A program made the translations under genes and the position numbers. This document shows, one piece after another, positions 34,871 through 44,865 of a stretch of 64,000 nucleotides of DNA. The notes below the pieces were generated by a model. That model did not search any database. It had not been told where the DNA came from and saw only the letters and a program-made list of their open reading frames with translations. Source of the DNA: Oscheius dolichura. Lineage: Eukaryota > Nematoda > Chromadorea > Rhabditida > Rhabditidae. The DNA lies in the NCBI GenBank assembly GCA_932521035.1, contig OW051497.1, forward strand, positions 2,790,001 to 2,854,000, given 5' to 3'. Numbering within the stretch: position 1 is the stretch's first letter; each line of letters starts with the position of its first letter.

Positions 34871-36187
34871 ATGTACATCCTGGAAACCCTCTACTTCGTC
34901 TTTACCCTATGTCTCCATTTGGGAGGGACAATGTTGAACCTTCTGTTGATTTGTGCCATAATCATAAGAGAAGCAGCACAATCTCAATCGTATAATGTTC
35001 TAATGCTGGCCAATGCGGTCACTGACACCCTGATGATCCTAATGACGATGTTTGTAAACCCCAGGTGAGTTGGCGACTGATCCCACTTAGATATTTAGCT
35101 GTCACATACAACAAAACCGCAATGTATATTAACAACGGATTCTGTAAATTCATTGGGAAGGAGTTCTGTAACATTGGAACAACGTTCATGCTTCTGAGTT
35201 TTGGACAGATCAGCTGGTCGACCTTGGCCTCTTTTGTCTATCGCTACTGGGTGCTGACCCAGGATGCTCCTACGAAGAAAACTGTTGGTTTCTGGATAAT
35301 CATTATGCAGATCCCGATGCTATTTGGACTCTGTGGTAAGCGAAAAGTTCTGTAGTTAACTTTTATGCTACTAAAGTTTGAATGGTGACGTGTCAAGAAT
35401 ATCGTTAGAAACGATGCCAAGTGACACCTCGGTTAACGAGAGGATGTAGCACCATGTTTTTTGCCCCTGCCGGGGCTTTCAAAAATTGTCGTCTCCTTAA
35501 TTTGGTACCGGGTACATTTAGTAAACATACTCTACTTCTTACATGGTCAACGTTTGTATCTTTTCATTATTCAGGGCCCCTACGTTCTTGAAAATCTGCA
35601 CAATGATTTTTCACAAGAAATGGCTTTGGCTCACCCTGAATTAGATCAATCAGGCAAGGCGGTTACAATCTTCAGCAAATACTTGCATCAGATTTGGTTA
35701 TAACTGGATATCCGAATGTCACGTCCAGCATTAGCGCGTCTGTCCCTACATACTGTATAATGGTTCCCATCTTCTTTGTATCTATCATGGTGCTTGCTCT
35801 GAGGCATCTGATTCTCAAAAATCTCTCACAGTATCATTTGATTTCTGAAGAGGCTAAGAGATTGCACAGGGAGTACCTGAAGGTAAACGGGGGTATTTCC
35901 TGAAAATGGACAGAAAATTTCAGGCGCTGACATTTCAGTCCCTGCTTCCTCTTCTGTACCTGAGAAGCACCTGTTTCTTTATGCTTGACTTCTTCACTCA
36001 GCTACACTCTCCCGTTGTTGAGTATGGTTTTTTCTTCACCGCCTCCATCGTCCCCTGTCTATCGCCTTTCTGTTCCTTCCTCTGTATTACTCCTCTCCGA
36101 GTGTTTCTTTGCTCCCTCTTCAAGTGTAACTGTTTCCGTAAGGAGAAAGTTCATTCAGCCAATTCTACAATTACGCATGGGACCTAG
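34871..36187 (+). CDS. seven-transmembrane chemoreceptor 2, tandem paralogue
   Basis: Exons 34871-35064, 35091-35335, 35575-35653, 35692-35882 and 35924-36187. It matches receptor 1 at YINNGFCKFIG, SFVYRYWVLT, AHPEL, RLHREYLK and ALTFQSLLPLLY. The 26-nt intron 35065-35090 and a GC-AG intron 35654-35691 (GCAAGG donor) keep the frame. The junction between 35335 and 35575 is out of phase: exon 2 ends one base into a codon and exon 3 starts on a codon boundary. Either a short exon hides in 35336-35574 or the gene is damaged. That spacer also holds a hairpin-rich segment. Confidence 0.7.
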
Positions 36188-36545
36188 TTCTATTTTTCCC
36201 CACTCCATTTTAGGAATTCTATATTCGTTCCCAATAAAAGAGACAATTTTTGTTGATTTATCTAACGGTCGTCGTCATGCCTACGCTTAGCCATTGGACT
36301 GAAATTTATGAGAAAGAACGAGGAACAATTTTGAACGGGGGGAAAATGTAGTAAAGGTGACGTTATGGCGAAGATTTACGACAGCAAATAAGCCCTTTTT
36401 CATCCAGAAGGATGTACTGAAGCCATTCTTGGACGACCTGAAAATGTTACTGGTTAGGTAAAGGTAAAGATGGCCTTTTATAGAGCCTGATTAAAGTCAT
36501 TCTCTCACAAAATGATGGGAAATTAGAAAGGGGTTTCTCGATAAA
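36188..36545. other. convergent 3' intergenic region
   Basis: Lies between the ends of receptor 2 (plus) and receptor 3 (minus). Only AATAAA-like signals seen. Confidence 0.5.
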
Positions 36546-37720
36546 CTAACGGTCTCCTTGGTGATTGTGAGACAAGGGAACTAAAAAGAGTGATATAATA
36601 TACGTGAGAGGATATACTCCACTGCTGCAAATCCACATGAAATTGAAGCCCATGTAACCCCAAATATTTTCCGGAAATAGCGTCTCGTAATTATGCCAAA
36701 CTACGCACAGGATCATGGCGTAGATTGTTATTGTAGACGCTTGGATTAAGATCTTAACCTCCGCCGTGTGGTTAGCCGAGGATGTGAAATGTTGCCTCTG
36801 TAGTAACAAGATTTCTATAAAAGATAAAAGGAATATCTAACCTTGTGAATTAGGAGTATTATCACAAGAGCGTAGAAGAATGCAGCCAGTGCAATAGTGA
36901 CAATCTCGAAGTACATTTCACACTGTTGAACTGGATGGTAGAGAGGCAGATTTTCGTCGTAGCTCCAGGTGTATCTGGAAATGGCGAAATTTTCACGGCA
37001 GCCGTGCTAAAGTAACCCCCGTTCCAAGTCAAATTACCTCCCGTAGTCAATAAAAATATCTAGATTAACTCACCATTCGGGGTGAAAGTCCATCGCCACA
37101 CCCGGAAGACACAGAATAACGACGAAGGCTAACCAGACAACACCGCCAGACCAAGCCAAAACTGAAATTCATCGTGAACGTTGCAACTTTCGTTTCATCT
37201 AACAAACACACGAGTTCCTGAGAAAAGCTTCTTTTCCCATTCGTCGGATAGCAATGCCAAGAATCTTTGGAATGACAGCAGCAGCGTCAGTAGAACGTAA
37301 CCAATATAGCTTGGTGTTGCTATAGCCCCCAACACCTAAAATATCTTTTGCTTTTCAATTGATGCTCAAACGTCTGTACTTTTGATAGGACGGAGGAGCG
37401 GATGCCAAACAGTCTGGAAAATTGTGAAGATTCCCGTAATAAAGTAAGGAAGCATTGAAGCACGTCAAAAACTCCCAGCAGGAACATAATTTTGTATGAT
37501 GTCATTTTTATGAGATTCTTGTCATGGAATATTGCCTAATAAATAGAATTGGCTAAACTGATTGATACCTGTAGAATGAAAGCATAAGCAACAGTGCAAG
37601 CCATAGAAATCACCATCATCATTATTCCGACTATCAGATTGGACAGAGGCGTCTTTCCTACACACTTGAGAACGGGAAATGATCATACTTACCGTTTGTT
37701 GCTGCGTCTACGGTTAATTT
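36546..37720 (-). CDS. seven-transmembrane receptor 3 (Srt/Srx-like), possibly damaged
   Basis: Minus-strand exons at 37569-37657, 37380-37535, 37212-37335, 37074-37161, 36842-37006 and 36546-36797 supply most helices: MMMVISMACTVAYAFILQ, SYKIMFLLGVFDVLQCFLT, YVLLTLLLSFQRFLALLSDE, LAWSGGVVWLAFVVILCLPG, FEIVTIALAAFFYALVIIL, and a TM7 region with FMWICSSGVYPLTY. The SYKIM and LGVFD pattern after TM1 recalls the Srt family. Two problems remain: the N-terminal frame meets a TAG about 30 bases before the last usable codon near 37720, and the splice between 37074 and 37006 does not keep phase. It may be a pseudogene or need a different model. It is unrelated in exon plan to the two plus-strand receptors. 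Confidence 0.6.
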
Positions 37721-38117
37721 CTACTGATATGTTAGGGAAGAATAAGGAATTTTGGAAAGATCCATATCGATGAAAGGTTCGAAAAGCTCCCAGATTCTGG
37801 GAATTTCCTTGTCAGTCTTCCTTACGTGAGAATTCCCTGCAGCTACTAGAACGAACACGAACTTTGGTTGAGGATAGAAAAGAATCCAATCTGTGTAGAT
37901 TCAAGGATTCTATGCCACCTAGATCCCCCTCGTTTTATCCTCAATGGAGATAATTAGACTTCTCGCCCATGCCCACCATCTTCAACCTCCTAGAGGGCGG
38001 TCCGCCACCGTAGTCCCTAATTTTCTACCCCATAAAAGTTGTGGGCAGACGACCCTATAAAAGGGCTCCGGGCTCCGCCTCCTGATCGCAGTCGTTCTCT
38101 TGTTTACTACTCTTCCA
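37721..38117. other. intergenic; promoter of the Ala-rich protein
   Basis: Ends with TATAAAA at 38056-38062, 56 bp before the ATG at 38118. No gene in the rest. Confidence 0.5.
38056..38062 (+). promoter_or_regulatory. TATA box of the secreted Ala-rich protein gene
   Basis: TATAAAA placed 56 bp upstream of the start codon with a short leader ending TCTTCCA before the ATG. Confidence 0.6.
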
Positions 38118-38506
38118 ATGGCCGCTTCTGCTCTTCTAGTCTGCGGTGGTGAGCTTTGCGAACTTTGTGTTTTGTATTACCGTCTTCAGTTGCTCTTTTG
38201 GCTTTGGTTGCCTTCAGTCAGGGATATGCTATTCGTCAGATCGGTGCCCCCATCCCCTTCGAACTCAATGGGGAAGACTATCTAGTCTTCAGATCTGGCC
38301 CGGTCAGGTCTCCCTAGTTTCTATTAACGGGCCTTTTTGTCCAGGTAAAAAGACAGATCTCGGTTAACTATGCAAACAACCGCCACTATTACGACGCCCT
38401 AGCCAAGGAGGAATGGGAGAAGTTCCAGAAGGAGACTGCTGAAGCTGCTGCTCGTGCTGCTGCTGCCGCTGTTACCGCAGCTGCTGACCAGGTCAAGACA
38501 TTCTAA
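38118..38506 (+). CDS. secreted 100-residue protein with Ala-rich C-terminus
   Basis: Exons 38118-38145, 38190-38302 and 38345-38506 give 100 residues. The first 25 form a signal peptide (SALLVCVALLALVAFSQGYA). The middle has a short conserved-looking segment (IPFELNGEDYLVFRSGP) and the end is a charged helix turning into an Ala run (AAARAAAAAVTAAADQVKTF). No cysteines remain in the mature part, so it is not a disulfide-stabilised toxin. A strong TATA box suggests high or tissue-specific expression. It may be a structural or extracellular helix-forming protein (inference). Confidence 0.7.
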
Positions 38507-39346
38507 GCATTGCTCTTGTTTCTATACTATGTTATTTTTGTGGTTCATGGGAAGTAAATAGTTCTTGTTTTCTCTCAACACAGTAATCGTATTGATCCTG
38601 TCAATTTCAAGAGGACCTCGTGAAAAGGAATGCTTTCTGTGGTAAACAGCAATCCAGTGAAGGTAGGTAGCACTTTGGGTCTTTCTTTTAAAAATAAACA
38701 CAAGAAACATAATTGAAAATAATTGTATTCCTAAGCGGAAAAACTAAGTTTCATGAATTAGACATAGGTAAATGTTACAAGGGGAAAGCAAACGGTAGGA
38801 GGAGGGGGGAAAGCCCGGTTGGATGAAGCACTATAAGGCAAGAGAGGAATCGACAGAATAATGGAAACGACGTCTGGATATTTCAAATTAGTTACACCTA
38901 ACAAACTGCATAATACCTGACCCAACCACAGATCATCTTCTTTAGTCACTCAGCCAAAAGCCGTATTAGCAGGATCAGATGTAGAGTCCACCTGAGATCA
39001 GAACACAGAATAGAATAGAGCTAAAAGTCAGGAAGTGATGTCTATGTTTTCACGAAACCTTACCCTCATTATAAAAAGACGACACTTCGATTCCAGGACA
39101 AACAAGAAGTGAGCTAAATAAGCCTAGAACCCGCCGGCATGTACATGGGCTGTTTTGAGGGACACAAAGAAGGAGACAAACAGCAGTTCAAGGAGCAAAC
39201 AACTGAAAATGTACTTTCAAAACTTTCACGTTTCACAATCTTACCATAGGCTACACAACAAGTAAACAAACATGGAGGAAGGGGGATGGCTACTCCTGGT
39301 GGAACCAACTGAACTTTTGCTTTGGCTATATAGAAAACAATGGAAC
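38507..39346. other. 0.8 kb intergenic
   Basis: 3' flanks of two convergent genes. Scattered open frames but no supported gene. Confidence 0.45.
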
Positions 39347-40351
39347 TTACTCGGTCTTGAGAGCCTCTTTGATTTCGAGGCGTTTCGAGATCTTCGGGTT
39401 CATCAGGTGCATAATAAGTTTCCAGACTTTCTTCGGAGGACGACAGCTAGCAGTATACTTGTAGTCATGCCGGATGATTCGATCTCTGATCAGCGCATCC
39501 CTTCCCGCTTTTTTCTCTTCGAAAGGGCCGGTGAAGTTCCAAAGGGTGAACAAGAGAACTCCTGCCTGCCAGATATCGATCTGAAGCACTGTTATTCAAA
39601 TTTTACTGAAGGTACCGTATAGTTATGCATCTCACATTTAACAACTTCCGGTGGATTGACCTCCAGGGTTCCAATGTCCAAACTAGAGAACATATCATCT
39701 TAATTTGATAGCTGAGAATAAAGTCGGCAAGCTACAAACCTTTAGAAAAATAGACAGCCATTCCAAAGTCCCCAATCTTGATCTCATCATCGGTCATCAT
39801 GTAGATGTTTTCGGGTTTGATATCGCTGAAAGATGAGTATTATGGAAGGGCTGCTGCTGTACCGGTGAGTAATTCCATGGGCGTGAAGATAATCGAGCCC
39901 CTCCAACACCTGTTTGAAAAGTTTTTTGATGAGGGCTTCCGGCATTCCGTCCACTCGGAACTTTTCTTTGGTCTGGAAGTCGACCAGGTCCCCACCAGGG
40001 CATAGCTCAGTATAAATCCGATGATTCTTATGCAATCCCGGCTTTTCATAATGGAAGAGCTGGAGCATTCCCGGAACTCCCCGAAGAACTTTCAAGATTT
40101 CGACCTCTGTCTCCTGAAACCACCTTCTATAAGTAAGTCGCAGAAGGAATAAGTCACCGCAAACCAAGCTGGGCAGACTATTTTAAGACAGACGGCCTCT
40201 CCTTCCTTGTTTTCACAGCGAAAAACCTATGTGGATGTGATTTGAAGAGATGTTGGCCCTTTACCTGCGACATATTTGATGCCTCCAAGGTTTTCACTTC
40301 ACGATAGCTGGAGAAATCAAAGGAGCCAGATGACACCGCTTGGCCAGCCAT
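39347..40351 (-). CDS. compact protein kinase (265 aa) with degenerate P-loop
   Basis: Six exons: 40265-40351, 40158-40226, 39863-40113, 39736-39825, 39616-39682, 39347-39580. The kinase core is nearly the whole protein. It has the ATP-anchoring Lys in VCLKIV, the C-helix region TEVEILKVLRGVPGML, the hinge TELCPGGDLVDF, the catalytic HRDIKPEN, the DFG motif in IGDFGMAVYF, PPE in place of APE, and DIWQAGVLLF. The catalytic triad is intact, so it should be active. However, the Gly-rich loop (expected GxGxxG) reads TLEASNMSQVF, so nucleotide binding may be atypical. No regulatory domains. Substrates unknown; it resembles the many small nematode-specific Ser/Thr kinases often expressed in sperm (inference). 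Confidence 0.85.
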
Positions 40352-41276
40352 GTTCTGAAACAAAAAAATTAGTCAGAGTTGGTTAAGTTGCACGTGATGG
40401 GTCACTCCCTCACTGACATCGATTGACAAAAAATCTATAAAAAGAGAATCTCAGGTATATTGTGCTTTGATGAATTGTTTCTGGGTGAGGAGAACCTCTT
40501 TCCGTAAAATAAATGGCTTAGGGAAAGAAAACTGAGAAAGGGAGGAAAACAGAAATGAAATGATCTCCCTTCTTTCTCCCGGATATAAATAACAACTAGC
40601 GAGCGAGACGGTTGCCTCCTTTTGAACAAAAAGAGGCTGAGCCATAGCGCAGCTGCAGGCAGGAGACGGCATCATGATTACAAAAAACTTCCCGCCAAGC
40701 GATTTTGCACGAAAGTGGTATTGGGATGAATCGGCTTGTGCCCAGGAAACAGTAAACTTTCCAGGCACCGTCAGGGGATGAGTAACCGACGGCTCCGTTG
40801 TAAAAATGGATCTCTAGCAAGATCATTTTCTGTTGTATTGTGAAGGTGAGGTAATGGGGTTGTATGATATGTCGTTCGGCAGCTGATCACCTAAGGATTG
40901 CGGTGATGCTCCTCATATTATTCAAACCGTTCGTATTCGGGAGTTATACACTAAAACACCTTTTTGGTGTAAATCGAGTAAATTACAACTTGGAAAAGGC
41001 TTAATTTTCAATTCAGTCTTCATCCTGTGATCTCCTTTCTGATTTTATTACTTCTCCGGCGGTGCATGGCTTGCCACCAACAACCTGCGAAGCCCCCCAA
41101 ACCTGCCGGTGCTGGAGGAATATAATCAACCACTCGCAAAAGCTTTTTATTTCGGGAAAGGAGCTGGAAAAGGGCACGGCATCGTCGAACAGACCCTATC
41201 GACTTTGAAGCGAAGGTAGAAGAGCCCACAAGCCGGAGATGATCGTCGTCTACGGTAAAGATCATTAAGCTGTCAT
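40352..41276. other. 0.9 kb intergenic
   Basis: A minus-strand frame at 41020-41265 (starting MIFTVDDD, basic end) overlaps the 3' flank of the small gene at 41277. I would not call it without homology. Confidence 0.4.
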
Positions 41277-41438
41277 TTAGTCCACTGGAACCGTCTTGAT
41301 CTGCTCTCGAAGGTAGTGTTTGAATATATCAAATTGATGGAGAAATGACCAAGTTACAACAACGGTGGCCCAGGGTGCCGGCCACAATGGCGGAAACAAT
41401 TTCACCGACCGGCTAATGTCATACCTACTGGCAAACAT
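41277..41438 (-). CDS. possible 53-residue single-pass membrane protein
   Basis: Starts at ATG 41438 (MFASRYDISRSVKLF), has one hydrophobic span (PAPWATVVVTWSFLHQF) and a basic end. The shape is like small mitochondrial inner-membrane subunits, but I recognise none. The frame is open further upstream to 41492, so the start is not certain. Confidence 0.35.
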   Translation of the reverse strand: MFASRYDISRSVKLFPPLWPAPWATVVVTWSFLHQFDIFKHYLREQIKTVPVD

Positions 41439-41758
41439 CTTTATTAAACATCTAGAAGTAAGTAGAGCTCCAAAAATAACCCGAACTTCCAAAGAAAGCC
41501 CTATTTTAGAGTTAAAAACGTCGTTTGGCTGCAGTTTTTTTCTTCCAAGCGCTGTAGCATTTTAGTATCACCGGTTGCGTATTTTGGAGAAACCCATCAT
41601 TTTTTTTGCACAAATCCACGTTTTTCTCCACTAAAAGCTCAAATCAGGAAAGTATTACACCATTGAACTCAGCTCATCGAGTTGGCTCGAACAAGCTATA
41701 GAAATATGGTGGTCCACTAGAAAATAAAAAAGTTAACTTTCTAGCAATCGAATTTTTA

Positions 41759-42010
41759 AAAGGACTGTCGGCGCGCCGTGAACGAGTAGTTGTCTTTTTT
41801 CTTCTCCTTTTTAAAAGGACTGTCGGCGCGCCGTGAACGAGTAGTTGTCTTTTTTCTTCTCCTTTTTAAAAGGACTGTCGGCGCGCCGTGAACGAGTAGT
41901 TGTCTTTTTTCTTCTCCTTTTTAAAAGGACTGTCGGCGCGCCGTGAACGAGTAGTTGTCTTTTTTCTTCTCCTTTTTAAAAGGACTGTCGGCGCGCCGTG
42001 AACGAGTAGC
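41759..42010. repeat. 55-bp tandem repeat, about 4.5 copies
   Basis: AGGACTGTCGGCGCGCCG begins at 41761, 41816, 41871, 41926 and 41981, an exact 55-bp period with no visible variation between copies. Each unit contains the palindrome GGCGCGCC and ends in a pyrimidine run. The start (TTTTTAAAAGGACTGTC) resembles the terminal repeat of the TTAA elements at 29.4 and 53.4 kb. Confidence 0.9.
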
Positions 42011-42281
42011 GTCCTCCGCGCTTGGCGCGCATTTGAATGCTGAACGTTTTAGCGTATTTCTTCGTATTTTCTAGCGCTTTCTTGACCTGCCTTCTATTAT
42101 TGATGGGAAGTAAGGTCAAGTGATCAAAATAAATTTGAAACACGAAGAAACGTGCGAATTGCGAAAAAAAGGGCGATAGAGAAAGAAGAAAAAAGACAAC
42201 TTATGCATTCATTTTACACTAAAACTAAAGCACTACTCTAAAAAAAGCAAAAATGAAGAAAAAGATCGCGGCAAACCTCAC

Positions 42282-42530
42282 ATGTCACGAAATCTTTTGT
42301 GTCCGGCGCCGCCCGCCAGAACTTCTCTCAGAGCAAAAAACTGTAAGCATCAAAAAGCGACAATCCGGCCTCCAGTGCATCGCACCGGGACGGAGCCACG
42401 GCCGCTACCAGGGGCAGCACGGGGGGCGGTGGCCAACTCGAACGGAGCAGCGGAAGAAGATGCGGGACACGGCGGCGGGTCGATCCAGATGACAGACGAG
42501 TCCGAGCAGCTGGAAGAGGACGACATCTGA
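42282..42530 (+). CDS. hypothetical acidic-tailed protein
   Basis: An open frame of 82 codons starts MSRNLLCPAPPARTS. A 33-nt segment (about 42342-42374, GTAAGC to CTCCAG) may be an in-frame intron. The middle is Pro/Arg/Ala-rich and the end is strongly acidic (MTDESEQLEEDDI). GC content is higher than the flanks. No family recognised; could be non-coding. Confidence 0.35.
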   Translation: MSRNLLCPAPPARTSLRAKNCKHQKATIRPPVHRTGTEPRPLPGAARGAVANSNGAAEEDAGHGGGSIQMTDESEQLEEDDI

Positions 42531-43527
42531 AAAGAAGCAGCTACTCGAGAGAATGACGACCAACCAGAACCAGACGAGCCGAAAGAATGATTCTGGAAAT
42601 GAAACTGACCAATTTTGGTCAAAGCTTAATTCTACTTTTCCAAATTTGATCAGTTCCTTTTTTCGGGGAAGGCCGGTCCAGGCTCACACATTCGGTGCGG
42701 TCGGCTCCTAAAGGGTGTACCTGTCGTTTTTACTCTGCACACCCTCTCTAAAGGTGGAGGGATCATCACTAAACATATTCTTGCATCTCTCGTTCGGTTT
42801 GTGTCATTAGAGTTCGGAAAAATAGTTGAAAAACTATTTTTCCCTCTTCTGCGCCTTCCATCATCTGGCTCGATGGAGAAGAAGATCCTGATGGAGAAAT
42901 CCCACCGGCCCAGTAAGATATCCTTTCATATAAAATAAAACTACAATTTTATCTTTTCCTTTGATTATTTGTTTCGAAATCAAAAGGTTTATTCTCTTGA
43001 TATTGTTTCCCGATGTTTATTAATTCATTTGTCCTACCTGTCATCCCACGCTCCTCCTTCGACACACGAACCCGATTGGTACCCATTCACTAGCTACTGC
43101 TGAATAAGGAATAGTAATCATTCTAGAAAAATAATAGGCTCGGCTACTTTATCAGTGTCCGAGATCATCATTTTAATCGCCCCTTCAGGACCAATGGCAA
43201 CTTTATTCGTATATCATAGGTTAATAAAAGAGCGAAACGAAGCCAGTAACTCTACCGAAGAACTGCCAAGACCCCAAAAGGCTCTAATAATTAACGGGAG
43301 CTTCCAATAATTGACGACGGTTATGTGTACAGAATGATCAATTGTTTTTTGCCTCCGCCGGGATATAATCTGAACTATTAGAGAGTAAGTCTCCAAATGC
43401 TTACCCAGTTACTTTGTTAGAACCGACCGAACTCCACCGATGCAAACCCCAGCGATTCTCCCTCATACTTTAGAGCCGTACCCCCAGTGATAGACGTATT
43501 CTCTACTCCAACGCGTCTCCTCTGCCA
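42531..43527. other. 1 kb intergenic
   Basis: No supported gene; AT-rich from 42900. Confidence 0.45.
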
Positions 43528-43890
43528 ATGGTTTCTTCACAGAACAACCGAGTGGCCCAGAAGTATGTCTATGGCATGCCCTCCCCTCCAGAGCAGCATG
43601 AGCGCGGAGGGGAGGGCGCACCCCAGGAGCCGTACCCACTGACCCTGGCACGGCCATTCTTGGAAAATGGAACTGATCAAATTTGGAAAAGTCGAAATGA
43701 CTGCCTCCAGCTCTCTTCTCCAACGGGATTCGTGCTATTTTCGCGGTTTGTACAAATCTCATGGATAGTATTCGTCTTCCTCTCTTACTCTCTTCTACTA
43801 TTTTCTTCTATTTCTTATTGCTCTGACTACAGCTTAGAAAAATCTAGCGCTCTCCCCGCTGGCAGCCTCTCTCGCCTTTCGGAGAGGTAA
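43528..43890 (+). CDS. hypothetical 120-residue protein with C-terminal hydrophobic span
   Basis: Begins MVSSQNNRVAQKYVYG, has a Pro/Glu/Gly-rich part, and ends with a hydrophobic, Ser/Phe-rich segment (WIVFVFLSYSLLLFSS). Single uninterrupted frame. No upstream promoter motif or homology recognised. The last third may be intron or UTR read-through. Confidence 0.3.
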   Translation: MVSSQNNRVAQKYVYGMPSPPEQHERGGEGAPQEPYPLTLARPFLENGTDQIWKSRNDCLQLSSPTGFVLFSRFVQISWIVFVFLSYSLLLFSSISYCSDYSLEKSSALPAGSLSRLSER

Positions 43891-44070
43891 GGAGGAGGAG
43901 TCGGGTGGGTACACCCACTGGAGACCGGTGATAACGATCCTCAGGTCAAAAAGCACAATTGTAGTGTGATTGTTTACTTGTCTACTTGCCTATTATATAT
44001 ATCTATTATATGAAATGCGTCTATTTACAATTGTTAAATGGACGGATGAAAAGAAATCAAAGAAGAATCA

Positions 44071-44364
44071 TCATATGTATTGCTCTCGGTCACGAAGAGA
44101 CGCCAAATTCGATGAGTAGACTTCATTGTAGGAGGGAGGAGAAAGAACAGTGGGTAGTTGACGTTTTTTGTACGTGGCACCCTGAAGAAGAAGGGCTTTG
44201 ATAAAATTGTAGTTGTTTACTTCTGCTTTTTTCGCTCTGCCTTCGTTCATCTGGGAGAAAACTTGCATAAGTAAACAAACAAGGACAGAAACCCCTATGA
44301 TGATTGCCAGTATAAAAAGGAAGGGAACAATGTATATCAAGGGGCTCTTGGGAGAACAGTCCAT
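44071..44364 (-). CDS. single-pass membrane protein with PPxY motif
   Basis: ATG at 44364, or in-frame extension up to about 44437 (HDDDSCRPPTILRFFPCNVH), which would add a Cys-containing ectodomain. One transmembrane helix (IVPFLFILAIIIGVSVLVCLL) is followed by a cytosolic tail carrying SPPSYNEVY. The PPSY core is a WW-domain (NEDD4-type ubiquitin ligase) ligand and overlaps a Tyr-based motif. This layout is that of a small adaptor or receptor destined for regulated endocytosis (inference). It resembles the product at 44620-44865 in its Cys-ectodomain, single-helix design. Confidence 0.5.
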   Translation of the reverse strand: MDCSPKSPLIYIVPFLFILAIIIGVSVLVCLLMQVFSQMNEGRAKKAEVNNYNFIKALLLQGATYKKRQLPTVLSPPSYNEVYSSNLASLRDREQYI

Positions 44365-44619
44365 AGGGGAATGGACGTTACACGGGAAGAAACGAAGAAT
44401 AGTCGGCGGACGGCAAGAGTCATCATCGTGCTTGATATCGACGGTTTTTTACGATTTTCAGGAAATATTTTATAGAGATATTTTTTAAAATCGATATGCG
44501 AATATTACGGTTCGACGCAATCAGAAGATCGCCAGAGAATGGAGAATCTTGTATCAGAATTTGTCACGTGGAGGTGGTTCATTATTTGCTTGCTCTACAG
44601 AATTGTGAACGTAACGCTT

Positions 44620-44865
44620 CTAAAGAAACATACCCAAGGTTGTTTGATTACATATTGTCTGTAGAAAAAAATAACAAATTGCGGCAATTAATCCAAAAAC
44701 AATAAAGGCACAGCTAGCCGCAGCATAACCTCCCCAGTCATATGACATCATGGCGGGGGGAAAAGAAGCAGCCAAGCAAGGGTGTTTGGCACAGTCATTC
44801 CCTTGGAATACGTTTGATTGAATAGCACACAAAGAAGCCGGGAAGAATCGTCCAGAAATATTCAA
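44620..44865 (-). CDS. Cys-rich ectodomain plus transmembrane segment (exon of a membrane protein)
   Basis: The open exon reads CLNISGRFFPASLCAIQ with an N-glycosylation site, then more Cys, then WGGYAAASCAFIVFGLIAAI as a membrane helix. It shares the RFFP element and general plan with the neighbouring protein at 44071-44364. A further minus-strand stretch just downstream (to about 44557) could encode a cytosolic tail (KRYVHNSVEQANNEPPPRDK), but I found no phase-consistent splice to it. Probably a diverged tandem paralogue. Confidence 0.4.
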   Translation of the reverse strand: MNISGRFFPASLCAIQSNVFQGNDCAKHPCLAASFPPAMMSYDWGGYAAASCAFIVFGLIAAICYFFLQTICNQTTLGMFL

